Positions 23,312 to 35,199 are shown, counted from the first letter of the stretch. The stretch is 64,000 nt of DNA from Toxonevra muliebris (GCA_963691655.1 OY829326.1:78919235-78983234); one strand, 5' to 3'. The notes: generated from the letters alone by a model not told the origin. Made by a program: numbers and translations.

Positions 23312-26264
23312 TAATTATTGTTTTATATGTAAATAAACTAGTGGATGACCGTAGTCAGGGAGAACAGGGTTCTGAACCCTCCTTTATATTTTGTAATAAT
23401 CATATTGAATTTTTCGGTACAAATAAATAAAATATTTTGGCCACCCGAATTTTTTTGTTTTGTTATTCATATAAAACTATACTATTATTTTGATAAGAAT
23501 GAATAAAATAACTTTTTTTTTATTTTTTAAGGGACCCCCCAAAATGTTTTTCTGGCTGCAGCACTGGTTACAAAGACCTTTGTAGTGTAGTGTGTTTTTA
23601 TGGTTAAAATAACGAGCTTTCGAGCATACGGAATTAATTGCCATTTCACTCCCATATAAAATTTGTTCATATATCCGCTGTGGAGATATGCGATGAAGTG
23701 GTACACCAGCAATAATTCAATATTGTACCTAGAGAGGCTAAGGTCTTGATGGAGGGAATTACTGAAAAAGTTTGAAACTTCCTTAAAAACAAAGAATTAT
23801 AATTTTTTTTTTTTTTTTAAATTAACATAAAATGAAATGTAAGAAAAGAAAACTTCGCATTATTTGGATTCCCGGCTTACCTGATTTTTTTTTTTTTCTG
23901 TGTTACAATTTTTTCGTGCACACTCCTTATAAATATACATTTCACACAGAAAGTAAATGTTTTTACCCATTATAGTTTTAATCCATTTTTGCAGCAATGC
24001 ATATCTAGTCAGGCTTAGGTCACTCATATTAAACTTTATCTTCTAGTTTCTTCCACTTTTCCCTACCTTCTGGTGCCCATAATAGTTATAGTGTAACTTA
24101 AAAATATCAGTTACGAACAAAATTAAGGTTTTTCATTCTGATTGAAAATGATTTAAACAATTTCGTATTTATTTACAGCATGCTCATTATAAGTAAGTGA
24201 TTATTTTTGAATCAAAGTGTAACTTTTTGATTCTACATATATTGCATGAAAATTTTATATCGGCTGGCTTTAATATCACACAGATGAAACGTTAAACTTT
24301 CTTGGTAGGTTCACTGGCAAAGAAAACACTTTGCTTTAAAATAACACAAATAAAATTATCACTAATATTTAATTTGGAAATTTTGTTTAAGAACTTTTGT
24401 TCCTTGTTTGGATGAAAACTGCACCCATATACTGAATTCAATTCAATAAAATTCAAGTAGTTCCTAAATCAAATTGTGTAATTTCAGACGACAACTTCTA
24501 CAATAACAGCAGCAATAACAACTTCACATACCAACACCAAATAAAATGGTGAAAATGATGAAAATGTGCATAAAACATTTTCCAGATAGCTTCTTAACGC
24601 TTTAACGCAAACATAAATGCAAACGCATAGAGAAAAAACGTGAAAAGAAAAGAAAAAAAAGTCCACAACTACATGCCACAGAAATAGTGGCCAATTGGCA
24701 CTAAATGATCGCCATACTAAACGATGTGGCATGATAGCCCAAAGGGACACTGAGGTATTTGCACGCAGGACAAAAAACCTTACGCAAAGGGGCTAAGTGC
24801 AGAAGACGCTACAACAGCAACAGCAACAAAAACGTCAGCATTGTGACGCTCTAAGCATCTCGTAGTTAATTTCTAAGCGCCTTGCAACAATTTTCAACTT
24901 GCAACTTAAGTATGTGTATAGAAAAAAAAAGCAAAGGAAAATATGCTGCAGCAACCATACAAGGTGAAAGAATGAAACTATGCACAGCATAAAACCAAAA
25001 AACGAAGACAAGGAAGAGAAGGAAGAAGTTACCATCACTCTAAGGGCATAAACGTTGTGGCTATTGTTGCGTTGCTGTTCTGGTTGTTATTTGTTGTTGT
25101 TCGCATTAATTAAGTACAAAAATGTGATGATGTTGCTGCCTATCGTTTTGTTACTTCTGCTGCCGCTACTGTTGCTGCTGTTTGTCTCTTCTTCATTTTC
25201 TTTTTTGTTGCTACTGCAATTGTATTAATGACATTTCTCACGCACCATATGCCGGGAAGCGTCAGCGAGGAACGAGAGCGGGTGTTTCACATATTTATAG
25301 GCAGTTGTACTCCAGAAATTAAATGAAATTGCTATAAAAAAAAAAGAAGAAAAACAGAGTAGCAATTCAAAAATGTTTGAAGTTTCACATTGATGTTGCT
25401 GTTTTTCTTGTTGTTGTTGCTGCTGCTGTTGTCATTGGAGCGTAATTTACAGTGCATTGCGTAAATTGTCGCTCAATTAGAGTCGCACACATCCATATCA
25501 CAAGTCAATCATGTTAGAAATAGATACATATATACATATGTATGTACTCGTTGCTAGTTTTTCTTCTCTTTCGGTATTTGAAATTTTTGTACTTCAATCA
25601 AAAGTTGACGCCATTGCTAGAGCCACTTAAAGTACAAGATTTAACAAACAGACGCTGCGACCCTTCGACGATTACTAGCTACCGCAATCTCCCTCCTTGG
25701 TGGAATTGCTTTCTATTGCTGCTGCTGTCATGTTATTGCTGTTGCTTGCTGTCCGACATTGCGGCATCATTTATTTTGGCTTGTGACAGCTCAGCGTGAA
25801 ATGTTTGCTTGTTCATCTCTCTTTCGTTTTACCTCTTTGTATACATCATTTTGTCTATGTGTGCAGCTGTCATCTTCTCTGTCTGTCCATTATTCAATTG
25901 CATGTCCCACTGTCATGGCAATGCGCGTTTAATCTATCCATATATCTTTGTTTGTATGTATGTAGTCGTAAGCGATCAATTACGCGTTTGAAATGACTTG
26001 CCCGTGATAATGTGGCAACAATTAGGCATAAACTGCAACAAACAATCTCATTTTGTTTCAACATTTTTAATAGATTTTTAATACTAATTTTGATTTTTTT
26101 TACATTAATTAAAATTTTGCAATATTAATAAATTACACTATGCTACAAATGAAAAAATTAATTCGCAAGCATTCTCATTTACATGGTTACTTTGGGCATA
26201 GAAATTGTTGTCTCCATTTGCCATCTCCTGTTTTTTTAATCCCAATTCTGTGCACCTGTTCTAA
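23312..26264. other. Non-coding stretch with strong triplet-rich islands
   Basis: 24480-25480 is rich in CAACAACA, AGCAACAGCAACA and TTGCTGCTGTTG tracts, and 25500-25990 continues with CTGCTGCTGTC. These regions are more complex and less AT-rich than the surrounding DNA. No frame has both splice signals and a domain. They resemble the opa-type DNA found in introns and UTRs of fly developmental genes (inference). Confidence 0.4.
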
Positions 26265-26490
26265 GGTTCTTACTTTACATCACGCTAGGATTAGACCCAT
26301 TATCACCTATGCCTCCATACTTTGGTAGGAAAGCTCATGCCAGACTTCAAAGGACTGTGGGCGTTGGTTGTACGGCAGCTTTTTTGACTACACCTGGCCC
26401 ATCCATACCACTTCTTGATATTTTTGCTAAAGGAGAGGCTGTCAAAGCCATTTGTAGATTTAAGAGGTTATAAACACCTAGAAGCCCGAA
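26265..26490 (+). pseudogene. Jockey/R1-type LINE fragment (end of reverse transcriptase region)
   Basis: Plus-strand frames give HARIRPIITYASILW, then RLQRTVGVGCTAAFLTTPGP and LLDIFAKGEAVKAICRFKRL. This is the conserved block after the reverse transcriptase domain in jockey/R1-like elements (RP..TYGS.VW ... LQR). A TAG stop and a frameshift break it. No target duplications or poly-A tail were located. Confidence 0.72.
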
Positions 26491-28689
26491 AAAGTAGATT
26501 TTTTGGAAATTTTTTAAGGATTCATATTGTTTTCTAAATGAAAGCACTCGCTTTTGAGAATATGTTTAATATTTTTTTATTAAAATATCCAATATTTGCC
26601 GAGTATTCGTGTGCTCTTTCAACTGCCACAAAAAAGAAGTACTTTGCTATTTTTCATTGGGGCCAAATTTTACGGGACCGTACTGCATATGGGATACTAT
26701 TACTCGAACCAATCTTAAAGAATATATTCTAAAATTCCAGGAGGCATTTCGATGTAGATCTTCCCTAAAAACTTCATTACTTTGCACAACAGTTTTAATT
26801 TTGATGAGCATTTGAAAAAACACAAAGATTAAAATCGATTTTTAGTTTGAAAAACTGAATTTTTGCAGATTCGTGCTTCTGGTACTCATCCAACGATTTG
26901 TGCTGTTTTTATTTTTCTTAGAAATTTTTATGATAATTTCACTTCTTGCACACTGCCCATTCACTTGCAGCAGGCGTGCAGTTTCACGTGCAAATATTTT
27001 TATCGCATTTTTCCACTTGCATAAACTTGCATCAAAATCATGATTTTTCTTCATGGCTTCAAAAATAATAAAAATGTATAAAAGAAAAAATTTCAAAAAT
27101 TCAGCACACGAGATTTCCACCAACAACAACACAATTTTAATTTGGCTTCAAAAGAGAAGAAAATTCAAAAAATACCTACTAATAATAACTTTTAAGATTT
27201 GTTGTAAATTAAATTACAACAATTTGGTATAGCGTGTACTTAACAACAACAATAACAATGGCAACAACAGCATCAGCATCACATCTCACACAATTCCAGC
27301 TCGATACTTAACAAAAAACTATAATCTGTAACATTATCCCCCCATATCTCAGATAGTGTTACTTGAGCGGAGGCAGCCAGGCAGCTAGGCAGTCAGACTG
27401 GCAGTCAGGTACATTTACTTTACTTGGCTTTGCTTAGCTTACCCACCAACTCATTCAACTCTCACTACTTAACAATTGGGTATCTTATGGATCACGCGGC
27501 TATTTTAAATTCCTCTTCTTCTTCTTTTTATTTTTCTACTACTACTTACTATTGTTCCTCTTATTGTTGCTGCTTTTGTTGTTGTCGTTGTTCTGTCTAT
27601 GATTATCGTTTGCGAAAATTTTATAGCTTCTCATTTTTATAATTTTTTTTTTGCTTTTTGATATTTTTAGTTTAAGTTAAGTTTCATTATTTTATTCCTT
27701 TTCATCCCTCCACGCCGCCTCCTCCCCCACACCAGTCTACCTCTGAATTTAAACCCTTTTGTTTGGCTGGCCTAAACTATCTGCAAAGTCACGTTTCCAT
27801 AAATGTTTGCTCCCAAACCTCATCCACCACCGATAACATGCTTATCTTTTGGTTATTTAGCTTCTCAATAAAAGTCTTTTCTACTTTTTACTTCTTTTGC
27901 TTTGCAAAAAGTTCTACAAAATAGTAGTAAAAATACAGCAAAATTTATTTGAAATTCTTATTGCTTTTTTTTTCTTCACAGGCCGTGCGGAAAGTAAATT
28001 CTCAAATATGACTTTTATGATTTTTATTTGACAGTAAAGCGATAAAATTTTTGTTCTTTTTCATTATTTTTTCTACTAGCATTAGCCGTAAGTGGAAAGG
28101 AAGGCAAGAGCATCATCCCAGCGCCAACTTTAAGGTATTAGGTTTTCTATGCAATATGCTTTCGACTTTTTACTTAATTTGATGCCCTCTGCTGAGCGGA
28201 ACGCACGACGCGGATATAAATGCGGATATAAAAGAGGGACTTAAATTGCTTCTGCTTTTAAATACGAATCGCATATATGCAATTAAGGGCTTGGAATGGC
28301 AATGGATTTTACAGAATATTTGATGGAGCACTAACTTATATACTGCATATAAAGCACCAGGGGTTTTTATTTTATTAAATGGAAATTAATTAAGTCGACC
28401 GTATAACGAAATAAAAAAATAAAGAAGAATTGAATAAAATCTAAATGAAAATTAACCCTCTAGTAGGCCAATTTTTTCAGCAATAAAAAATATTAGGATT
28501 GGTTGATTTTGATGTACAAAACTCGGAAATGAAGTCGAAAATAGAATTGAAGTCTTTATTTTTGGTCGAGGTGAGAAAATAACGGACCAGTAAAAAGCTT
28601 GTAGTCTCGATAAATTGAAAAGTAAAAAAATTGTATGCATTCAAATTGCATAAATGTAAAATATAATCAATTCCCTATTTCCTAATAGT
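26491..28689. other. Non-coding stretch with CAA/CTT repeat patches
   Basis: Triplet tracts occur at 27118-27300 (CAACAACAACA) and 27511-27600 (CTTCTTCTTC, TGTTGCTGCTTTTGTTG). GGCAGCCAGGCAGCTAGGCA at 27371-27390 and the bases after it form a short GGCAGYCAG repeat. No supported gene. Confidence 0.4.
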
Positions 28690-29215
28690 TTTTCAACTCC
28701 AACAAACAGCATAGAGAGTTTTTCTTTCAGCAGAATGGTGTACCGTCTCATACCGCTGAATTCACACTAAATTGGTTAAGTTCGTATCAAACAAGTTATT
28801 GAAGGTGTTTGCGCAGTTATGACGACCTCAATAGCTTAGTGGATAGTGCACTAGACTTTCACCGGAGGTTCGGGTTCGATTCCCGTCTTCGTCTGGTGGT
28901 TAATTTTCATTACTTTCTTATATTCACTATCAATATGAAGTGTATGAGAGTTATAAGATAGTGTACAAGTACACACATTGGTTGGTAATGGCAAAACCAT
29001 CAAGCCGATAAAAAATTGCCACACCGCCGTTCGGAATCGGCGTTAAACTGTAGGTCCTACTATGTGGTATCACAATGGGTCGTTCAGGCCTAAGTGTGTC
29101 TCTCGATAGCCACTCCAACCTAACCTTGCGCAGTTATGTTGAAACGTCTGGTAAATGATCCGCAAAGAACTGTTATGGAATTAAAAGCCAAAATTAAAGA
29201 AAATTGGGAATCTAT
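28690..29215 (+). pseudogene. Tc1-type transposase C-terminal relic, split by a SINE
   Basis: Left of the SINE the frame reads FFQQNGVPSHTAEFTLNWL, matching the second-Asp block of Tc1 transposases (QQDGAPxH), here with Asn in place of the catalytic Asp. Right of the SINE it reads LKRLVNDPQRTVMELKAKI and ENWESIARSEL, the C-terminal tail of such proteins. The SPDLNPIE block is lost. The SINE and its 12-bp duplication lie between the two parts. Confidence 0.65.
28822..29126 (+). mobile_element. tRNA-derived SINE, copy 2, full length
   Basis: A 305-bp copy flanked by a perfect 12-bp duplication TGCGCAGTTATG (28810-28821 and 29127-29138). It starts ACGACCTCAATAGCTTAGTG: box A TAGCTTAGTGGAT is followed, about 38 bases on, by box B GGTTCGATTCC, the spacing of a Pol III tRNA-type promoter. 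The head looks like a tRNA but lacks a closed acceptor stem. The body ends CCACTCCAACCTAACCT. It is more regular than copy 1 and in the opposite orientation. Confidence 0.92.
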
Positions 29216-29499
29216 AGCACGCAGTGAATTGAAGACATAACAACCGCAAGGGGAGATGCAAAAGAATATTAATTTCAATTGTTATGTACTGTATGTATTA
29301 ATAGCGGTCAATTTCTTAGTTTTATGAGTATCCTGGAAAAACGCTGCAGTGAAAATTTCTAGTTCCAAACTAGAGAATTCAATAGTTCTTAAGGGACAGT
29401 GACTGGTTTCACATCTATCTCCTTTGCTTTGCTACAACTGACGACTAACATGGCGTTGCCATAGGAGGTGTCCATTAGTTACCTTATGCATTACCTCGG

Positions 29500-29592
29500 G
29501 ACTAGTGATTTCGCTAGTCCTTCAATAACTAGTTCTTGCACTAGTTCGTTAATATCTAGTTTTTTTCACTAGTTCTTGAATAACTAGTTTCA
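29500..29592. repeat. Cluster of CTAGT palindromic motifs
   Basis: ACTAGT or CTAGT occurs about eight times in 90 bp, often as AACTAGTTCTTG or ACTAGTTCTTGAATAACTAG. It reads as a degenerate short tandem repeat built of a palindromic core. No function is apparent. Confidence 0.6.
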
Positions 29593-29965
29593 GCGAAAAT
29601 AAAAAATAAATTAATAAATAAATAAATGCTTACATTGAGGCTGCAAATTTGCTTTATACAACAACACTTTTTCACAAATTTACTTAACCTCTTGCGTCCG
29701 ACTTGCTCAAAAATTGCACAATAACGAGCAAAATTAGTTGAAGACAAATTCAATAGCTGTTAAAAAAAAACAGTAAATGACGAAGAACAATTATGAAGCA
29801 AAGTTTTTTTGTGCATAACTAATTCGATGTCGAATTCAATGAATTGACTTAAGGGGTTAGGTCGAGTTAGAGGCGTGGAAAAATTTTGTATTATAAATAT
29901 TTTTTTTTGACGGTAATTACATTTATTTCCTAAAACTATCAATTTAATACTGTGTCTTATCTTTA

Positions 29966-30160
29966 CATTATTATTAGATACTATGAAACTGAAATCTAAT
30001 TTTTCATAATTCATAGTTTGACTTTACCTTCATTGTGACTAAGTCACAGCAGTGTATAAAGAACAGGCAAATCATACGGCCGTTTCGGAACCCGTCACGA
30101 TTCCTCATCAGTGATAGTTCCTACTAGCATTTCAACATTCTATATAAGTGTATAAGATTT
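29966..30160 (+). repeat. Dispersed repeat, copy A
   Basis: Shares blocks with 31105-31340: GACTATGAAA/TACTATGAAA, CAGTGTATA, GGCAAATCA.ACGGC, TTTCGGAA.CC, and CACGATTCCTCATCAGTGAT. The spacing of about 1.1 kb in direct orientation could be LTR-like, but no TG...CA ends or primer-binding site are visible. A weaker match starts near 16990. Confidence 0.6.
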
Positions 30161-30564
30161 GAAAAAGTTTCCTAGAATTACAAGGTTTTTTGTTTTTTAA
30201 GTATTTTTACTGAACAGAAATGATGAATGAAACTACCGCAACTGTTCTGTGTACTTATTTTTATTGAAGTTCTCATATATATATTTTCTTTACAGTTTAG
30301 ATTTTGCAATTCAGCTTATTTTTCCAAATGTTGGCATTAGTTTCTGGGTAACACGCGCGCTAAGCTTAGACCTCGGGCCCCTCAATGTTTTGTTTCATAA
30401 TTTGCTGTATCTGCTAGATAATTTTGAACTACTTTATCAGATATATTTATTTTCCTGGCTATCTCGCAAAATCTGACATGGTACCGCATGGCATTTTAAA
30501 ACGATATCTAAAAAAGTCACCTTACCCATAGTCGCACCAATAGTTAATAAAAAATATTATCTGA

Positions 30565-30715
30565 GATTTTCCTTCAGTAATTGTTAGTGGAGGTGTGATA
30601 GATGGAAAAACCACAAAAATCAGTTCTGGGGGTGCAGTCCAAAAACCACCTCTTTGGTGAAAAAGTTTTTTTTACTAATAACTGGTTAACCGTTGGAGAT
30701 ATGCATTGACAAATT
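30565..30715 (+). repeat. Dispersed repeat shared with 59668-59812
   Basis: Both places read TCAGTAATTGTTAGTGG, GATAGATGGAAAAAC.ACAA, AATCAGTTCTGGGG and AACTGGTTAACCGTTGGAGA. The similarity stops soon after GGAGATAT. It is probably part of an unclassified mobile element. Confidence 0.7.
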
Positions 30716-31104
30716 ACTTATTACAAAAAAAAGCTTGAGTGATTTCCTATAAAAAAGGTGTAATTTTTTCGTATATGTCATAGTTTTCGAGATATTAAAA
30801 AATTGCACTTTGTATTTTGAATGTTCGTTTATTTAAAATTTTTGCGCGCTGCCCATAGAAAAAATTTAATTACTTGAAAACCAAACAAGCTAGGAAGAAA
30901 AATCAAAATGGGCTTTGAAGGGAATATAAAATACAATATTTTTCTGTCATTTTCATTGGCTATGGATAATTTTTAATATGTGTATAAGCATAACAATATA
31001 GTATAGTTGTCTGTTGGTTTTTGCTATTTGCAAACTATTTGCAGACCTAATAAAAATTACTGATTTCAATATATGGTATAATCTTTTATTTATGTTTTTT
31101 GTAG

Positions 31105-31340
31105 ACTATGAAAATTAAATCTAGTTGTTAATTTTTCAAAGTCTTGACTACTGTTCCATGTATGTGCTTCATTAAATAATGTGTAACAGGCAGGCTAAAA
31201 TAACGTGTATGTGTAGTCATCACAACAACAGTGTATACAGAGACGGGCAAATCAGACGGCGGTTTCGGAATCCGCCACGATTCCTCATCAGTGATCTTAG
31301 TGATAGTTCTTAATCTTTCATATCCTATATAAGCTACTAA
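31105..31340 (+). repeat. Dispersed repeat, copy B
   Basis: Second copy of the repeat at 29966-30160, with an extra 60-bp segment between the ACTATGAAA block and the CAGTGTATA block. Same strand. Confidence 0.6.
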
Positions 31341-31568
31341 TATTTATAAGCTACTAATATTAAATAAAAAAATACCCAAACGAATTGAATATATAGCTCA
31401 AAATAATTTTTTTCAGTTCATATATCCTATAACAATATTTCTTAATAATTTAAAAGTAAAAAAATTGTATTAAAAAACATCAAAAACAATAAAAAATCAA
31501 CCAAAATTTGGCTAACTTTAATAACTACTAAAATATAAAATAAAGCATTCGACAGAATTTTAACGGTA

Positions 31569-31702
31569 CTTACTGGAATCTTTAGATTTTTTCTATACTC
31601 TCTAGGTACAATAAAAAAAATTTTATCTACAAATGATTGTTTTTGTAAGATCTCTTACTGGAATCTTTAGATTTGTTCTACACTCTCTAGGTACAATAAA
31701 AA
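31569..31702. repeat. Direct repeat, 85-bp period, two copies
   Basis: The 48-bp block CTTACTGGAATCTTTAGATT through TCTCTAGGTACAATAAAA occurs at 31569 and again at 31654 with one or two differences. The intervening 37 bp is not repeated after the second copy. Confidence 0.8.
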
Positions 31703-32951
31703 CCGTTAAAAATAAAACCCGGCTATAGATCTGCACCATAGTGTAGTGCATGGCGCGTGGAAAGATTTTAATTCTCGCTATGAAATCCGCGTGAAAAAAT
31801 ATATTGAATATTAAAGTAGAAATTCAGGGTTTCTTATAAAATATAATAATGAATGTCGTTACATGGAGCTAAATTGAAATTGTTAACTACTAAGATATTT
31901 TTTATACTATATATATAACTATTCCGCTATGCCCTTTTTGGAGCTATAAAATTCAAAGTTCACAGGGTAAAGCTTGAACTCATAAATATGTATACAGTCA
32001 AACCTGCTAATTGGGATACTCCTCGGGACCAAGCAAAAACGGCCCGATTACGAGGTGGTCCGATTTTAAAGGTTTTATTTTTTAGTGAAAAGGAAGGCAA
32101 GATATGTATGTAAGCACATGAATCATTTGTTTAGTATGTAAGAACTTATACATGTCACTCAAATAAAGAAACATATTTTTGGGATACGATAAATAGGCAA
32201 GAATGGCTGACAGCGCAGAAAAGTTTTTACTCCTCGGAACTAACACAAGGGGGGAAATAAGTTTTGAAATCAAATAATATCTTCAGGTTCCAAAAGGGTT
32301 TCGAATATTTCGAAATTTTGAGATTCTCCTGTTAAAAATTTGAAGACGACGTTATGTCTGATTATAAATATTTAATATATATTGCTTGAGCAACAAAACT
32401 GTACAACTGCAAAATGGTATCCGCTGATCACGAATCTATTAAAACTTGATGAGGTGAAGGGTTCATGGATGAAAATTTTTTTTCCTGCTTTTGTTTTGCT
32501 TTTCTACATGAATCATATAATTTTAAGATTCTTGGATGATTTTTTTAGATTCGTGATCAGCGGCCAAAAGTACTGCAGAAAAATTAGGGCACATCTCAGA
32601 TAGTATTTTAAAGTATTATTTTATTGTACAATGTATTTTTCTGTTTATGTTGTAATATGGTCCCTGATATTTGAAAATATTCTTGCGTGCAGGGTTAACA
32701 ACTTAAAAGCCAGTGAATCAATGTCAGTAAATGATTCACACGATTTTATACGTTGCACAATCTTTAAATCTATTTCGGTCCGATTAAAATGGTTCTGTGG
32801 CACACTAAAAATAATGTCAAAATCTTGCCGGGCGCCATTCACTGCATAGTACTAACAATCCGAATATCAAACGTATATTTTTTGGTGCTTCTAAATTATA
32901 ATATATTTTTTTTTTAACCCGGCGTCAATGAACATGGGTGTATTGTACACC
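31703..32951. other. No recognised gene or element
   Basis: AT-rich, no frame above 75 codons. A segment near 32000-32060 (CTGCTAATTGGGATACTCC) is unassigned. GTGATCAGCGGCC at 32552 has an inverse-like match at 32417, a small inverted repeat of TCGTGATCAGCGG type. Confidence 0.4.
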
Positions 32952-33462
32952 TAGGGTTGCCATATGGTCTTGATTCGTCTTGGTTGTGCAGATTTTTAGC
33001 CCCGTGTCCCGAAGTCCCGACTTTCAGAAATTTGTCCAGATAAAATTTTCAATGATAGAGACAAAATTTTTACTGATAAATTTGGGGCAAACATATTAAA
33101 CAATTTAAAAATATACCAGAATTCTAAGGCGCTGAAAATATTTATGCACTGGGCTATTAAGAAATTTGTTTGTTTTGACAGATACAAATTTAGACATCAA
33201 ATTTGTTAAAGCAAAGTTGTTAAGCACAAAGGTAAATCTCGCGCATAAGATAAAACTTGAAATTTTGTTGCGCTGTGTTATCACTCAAAAACAGAAAGAA
33301 GAAAAAATTTACAAATGAAGTAAGAGGTTTTTCAAGACGGTCCAGCTCACGAACGGTAATCGCTAGAGCTGAAATACTTTGGGAACCATCATAAAAAAAT
33401 TTGCTATATTTATTTCAAAAATTCCCTATTCAAAAATTAGTTGAATACATTTGTGTAATTGA

Positions 33463-33606
33463 AGAGAAAAAGAGAAAAGTGGAAAAGAAAATGACCCATT
33501 TCTTTATAAGGGCGAATTACAATTTTCCAATTATAGAGAAAAAGAGAAAAGTGGAAAAGAAAATGACCCATTTCTTTATAAGGGCGAATTACAATTTTCC
33601 AATTAT
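33463..33606. repeat. Perfect tandem duplication of 72 bp
   Basis: The unit starting AGAGAAAAAGAGAAAAGTGG is repeated exactly at 33535. Seventy-two is divisible by three, so the open frame through it repeats a 24-residue block (EKKRKVEKKMTHF...), but nothing else suggests coding. The lack of divergence indicates a recent duplication. The right copy ends only a few bases before the mariner terminus. Confidence 0.92.
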
Positions 33607-33610
33607 ATAC

Positions 33611-34860
33611 ATTCTGTCAAATAAGTACCCGGAAATTTGAAATAAAACACAAACAACTTATCAATCATCTAAATTTATTATATCCCCTTCAAAATAGGCC
33701 CCTTCTGAGGCAATACACTTCTTCCAACGAACAATCCAATCATCGAAACACTTTTTAAAGCTATATTCCGGGACGGCCTTCAGTTCTCGTTGCGAATTAG
33801 TTTTAATGTCTTCAATGCTCTCAAAACGGGTTCCACGAAGTGGTAATTTGAGTTTTGGAAACAGGAAAAAGTCACACGGGGCCATATCTGGAGAGTACGG
33901 TGGTTGTTCGATGATATTTGTTGAATTTTTGTTCAAAAACTCGTTCACAATGATCACTTTGTGCGCTGGTGCATTATCGTGGTGCAAAATCCAACTGTTG
34001 TTCCGCCACAAATCTGGTCTTTTGCGACGAACATTCTCTCTCAAACGCCTCATAACGCCAAGATAATATTCTTTATTGACGGTTTGACCCTCCGGTAAGA
34101 ATTCCGAATGAACAACACCACGAATATCGAAGAAAACGGTCAGCATCACCTTGATTTTCGATTTGCTTTGGCGCGGTTTTTTCGGTTTCGGCTCATTTTT
34201 GGCGCGCCATTCCAATGATTGTTGACTTGTTTGCATGTCGTACTCGAAAACTCATGTCTCGTCACCAGTTATGATGCGTTCGATGAACGTTGGATCGGAA
34301 TTTACGCGTTCAAGCATGTCTTCAGCCACCTTACTGCGATTCACTTTTTGAAGAAAATTCAGATCTTTTGGCACCAATCGCGCCAAAAGATGAGACTTTC
34401 CGCATACCCAAAACATCAACCAAAATATGACGAGCGGTCTCATGAGACATGTTCATTTCTTGGGCTATCTCTCGCAAACTATAATGACGATTTTCGAGCA
34501 CCATTTCCTTTATTTTGTCAACGTTTTCTTCAGTTGAAGAGATCGAAGGCCGTCCTGAACGTGGCAAATCGTTCACTTCTTCTCGCCCCTCTTTGAACGA
34601 TTTATACCAATCGTAAACTTGAGTTTTCGACATGGTTGAATCACCAAATGTTTTTTTCAACATTTCCAACGTTTTGGCACAAGAAATTTCGTTTGAAACA
34701 CAAAATTTCACACAAACTCTTTGTTCGTTATTTTTATCCATAGTAAAAATCGCAACGCACACAAAAGGTTGACTTGTTCTTAATGACGCCGTAACCAAAC
34801 TAAATGACACATAGAAATAAAAATTCACAGAATAGTGGTTGACAGTTGTGCCAACCTGGG
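33611..34860 (-). mobile_element. Rosa-like mariner element, nearly full length
   Basis: About 1.25 kb containing one minus-strand transposase gene with short flanks. Left-end sequence CATTCTGTCAAATAAGT and the inverted right sequence ACAACTGTCAACCACTATT share CTGTCAA and a later GAATTT/GAAATTT. This may be the eroded terminal repeat pair. The exact ends and TA duplication are not certain. Sequence quality of the transposase suggests it is the youngest DNA transposon in the window. Confidence 0.75.
33661..34741 (-). pseudogene. Mariner transposase (rosa/vertumnana-like), one frameshift and one stop
   Basis: Starts MDKNNEQRVCVKFC at 34741 and ends NLDD at 33664, near 360 codons, the family's normal length (about 345-355). 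N-terminal helix-turn-helix regions include KTQVYDWYKSFKEGR and the linker LPRSGRPS; the second HTH is SLREIAQEMNMSHETARHIL. A single-base indel in a CTTTT run near 34392 shifts frame after GMRKVSS. The catalytic core resumes as RLVPKDLNFLQK. IITGDET is followed by TGA (34252-34254) where the family has Trp (TGG). Second Asp: HHDNAPAH; third: SPDMAPCDFF, 34 residues on (DD34D). All three catalytic residues are present, so only these two lesions disable it. Confidence 0.9.
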
Positions 34861-35199
34861 AAAAAATTTTTTTTGAAATATTCTCAGAGGGAAAATTTAA
34901 AATGAGAGTTTACACTATAAATCCAATAGTAGCAATCTTTTCTAATATGTGTATGTATATATATTCTAAATATTGTAAATGTATATTGATCTCAAATGAA
35001 GAATTGCTTTAACTTAATTTTAAAAACAAAAAGAAAATGTTAATATTCAAAATTAACAACTAACAAACTTTTGTGCAAGAAGCATAGCCTATTTCACAGG
35101 CTAGTTTGTATAAGCGCTGCTGTAGAAAATATAATTTCTGCGGGCACTGGAGCTAATTAAAAATATTTGAGAGTGATTTCAAGTGTGAAAACTATATAC

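Noticed and set aside
24484..24750. 88-codon minus-strand frame with apparent membrane segment
   Set aside because: Hydrophobicity arises from A-rich DNA read in reverse; no other coding support.
28822..28895. tRNA gene
   Set aside because: Box A and B are good, but no closed acceptor stem; the segment is the head of a SINE with a 12-bp target duplication around the whole 305 bp.
29966..31340. LTR retrotransposon
   Set aside because: The direct repeats lack TG...CA ends, a primer-binding site, a polypurine tract and any gag or pol frame.
33463..33606. CRISPR-like repeats
   Set aside because: Only two contiguous units with no spacers; simple tandem duplication in a eukaryotic genome.
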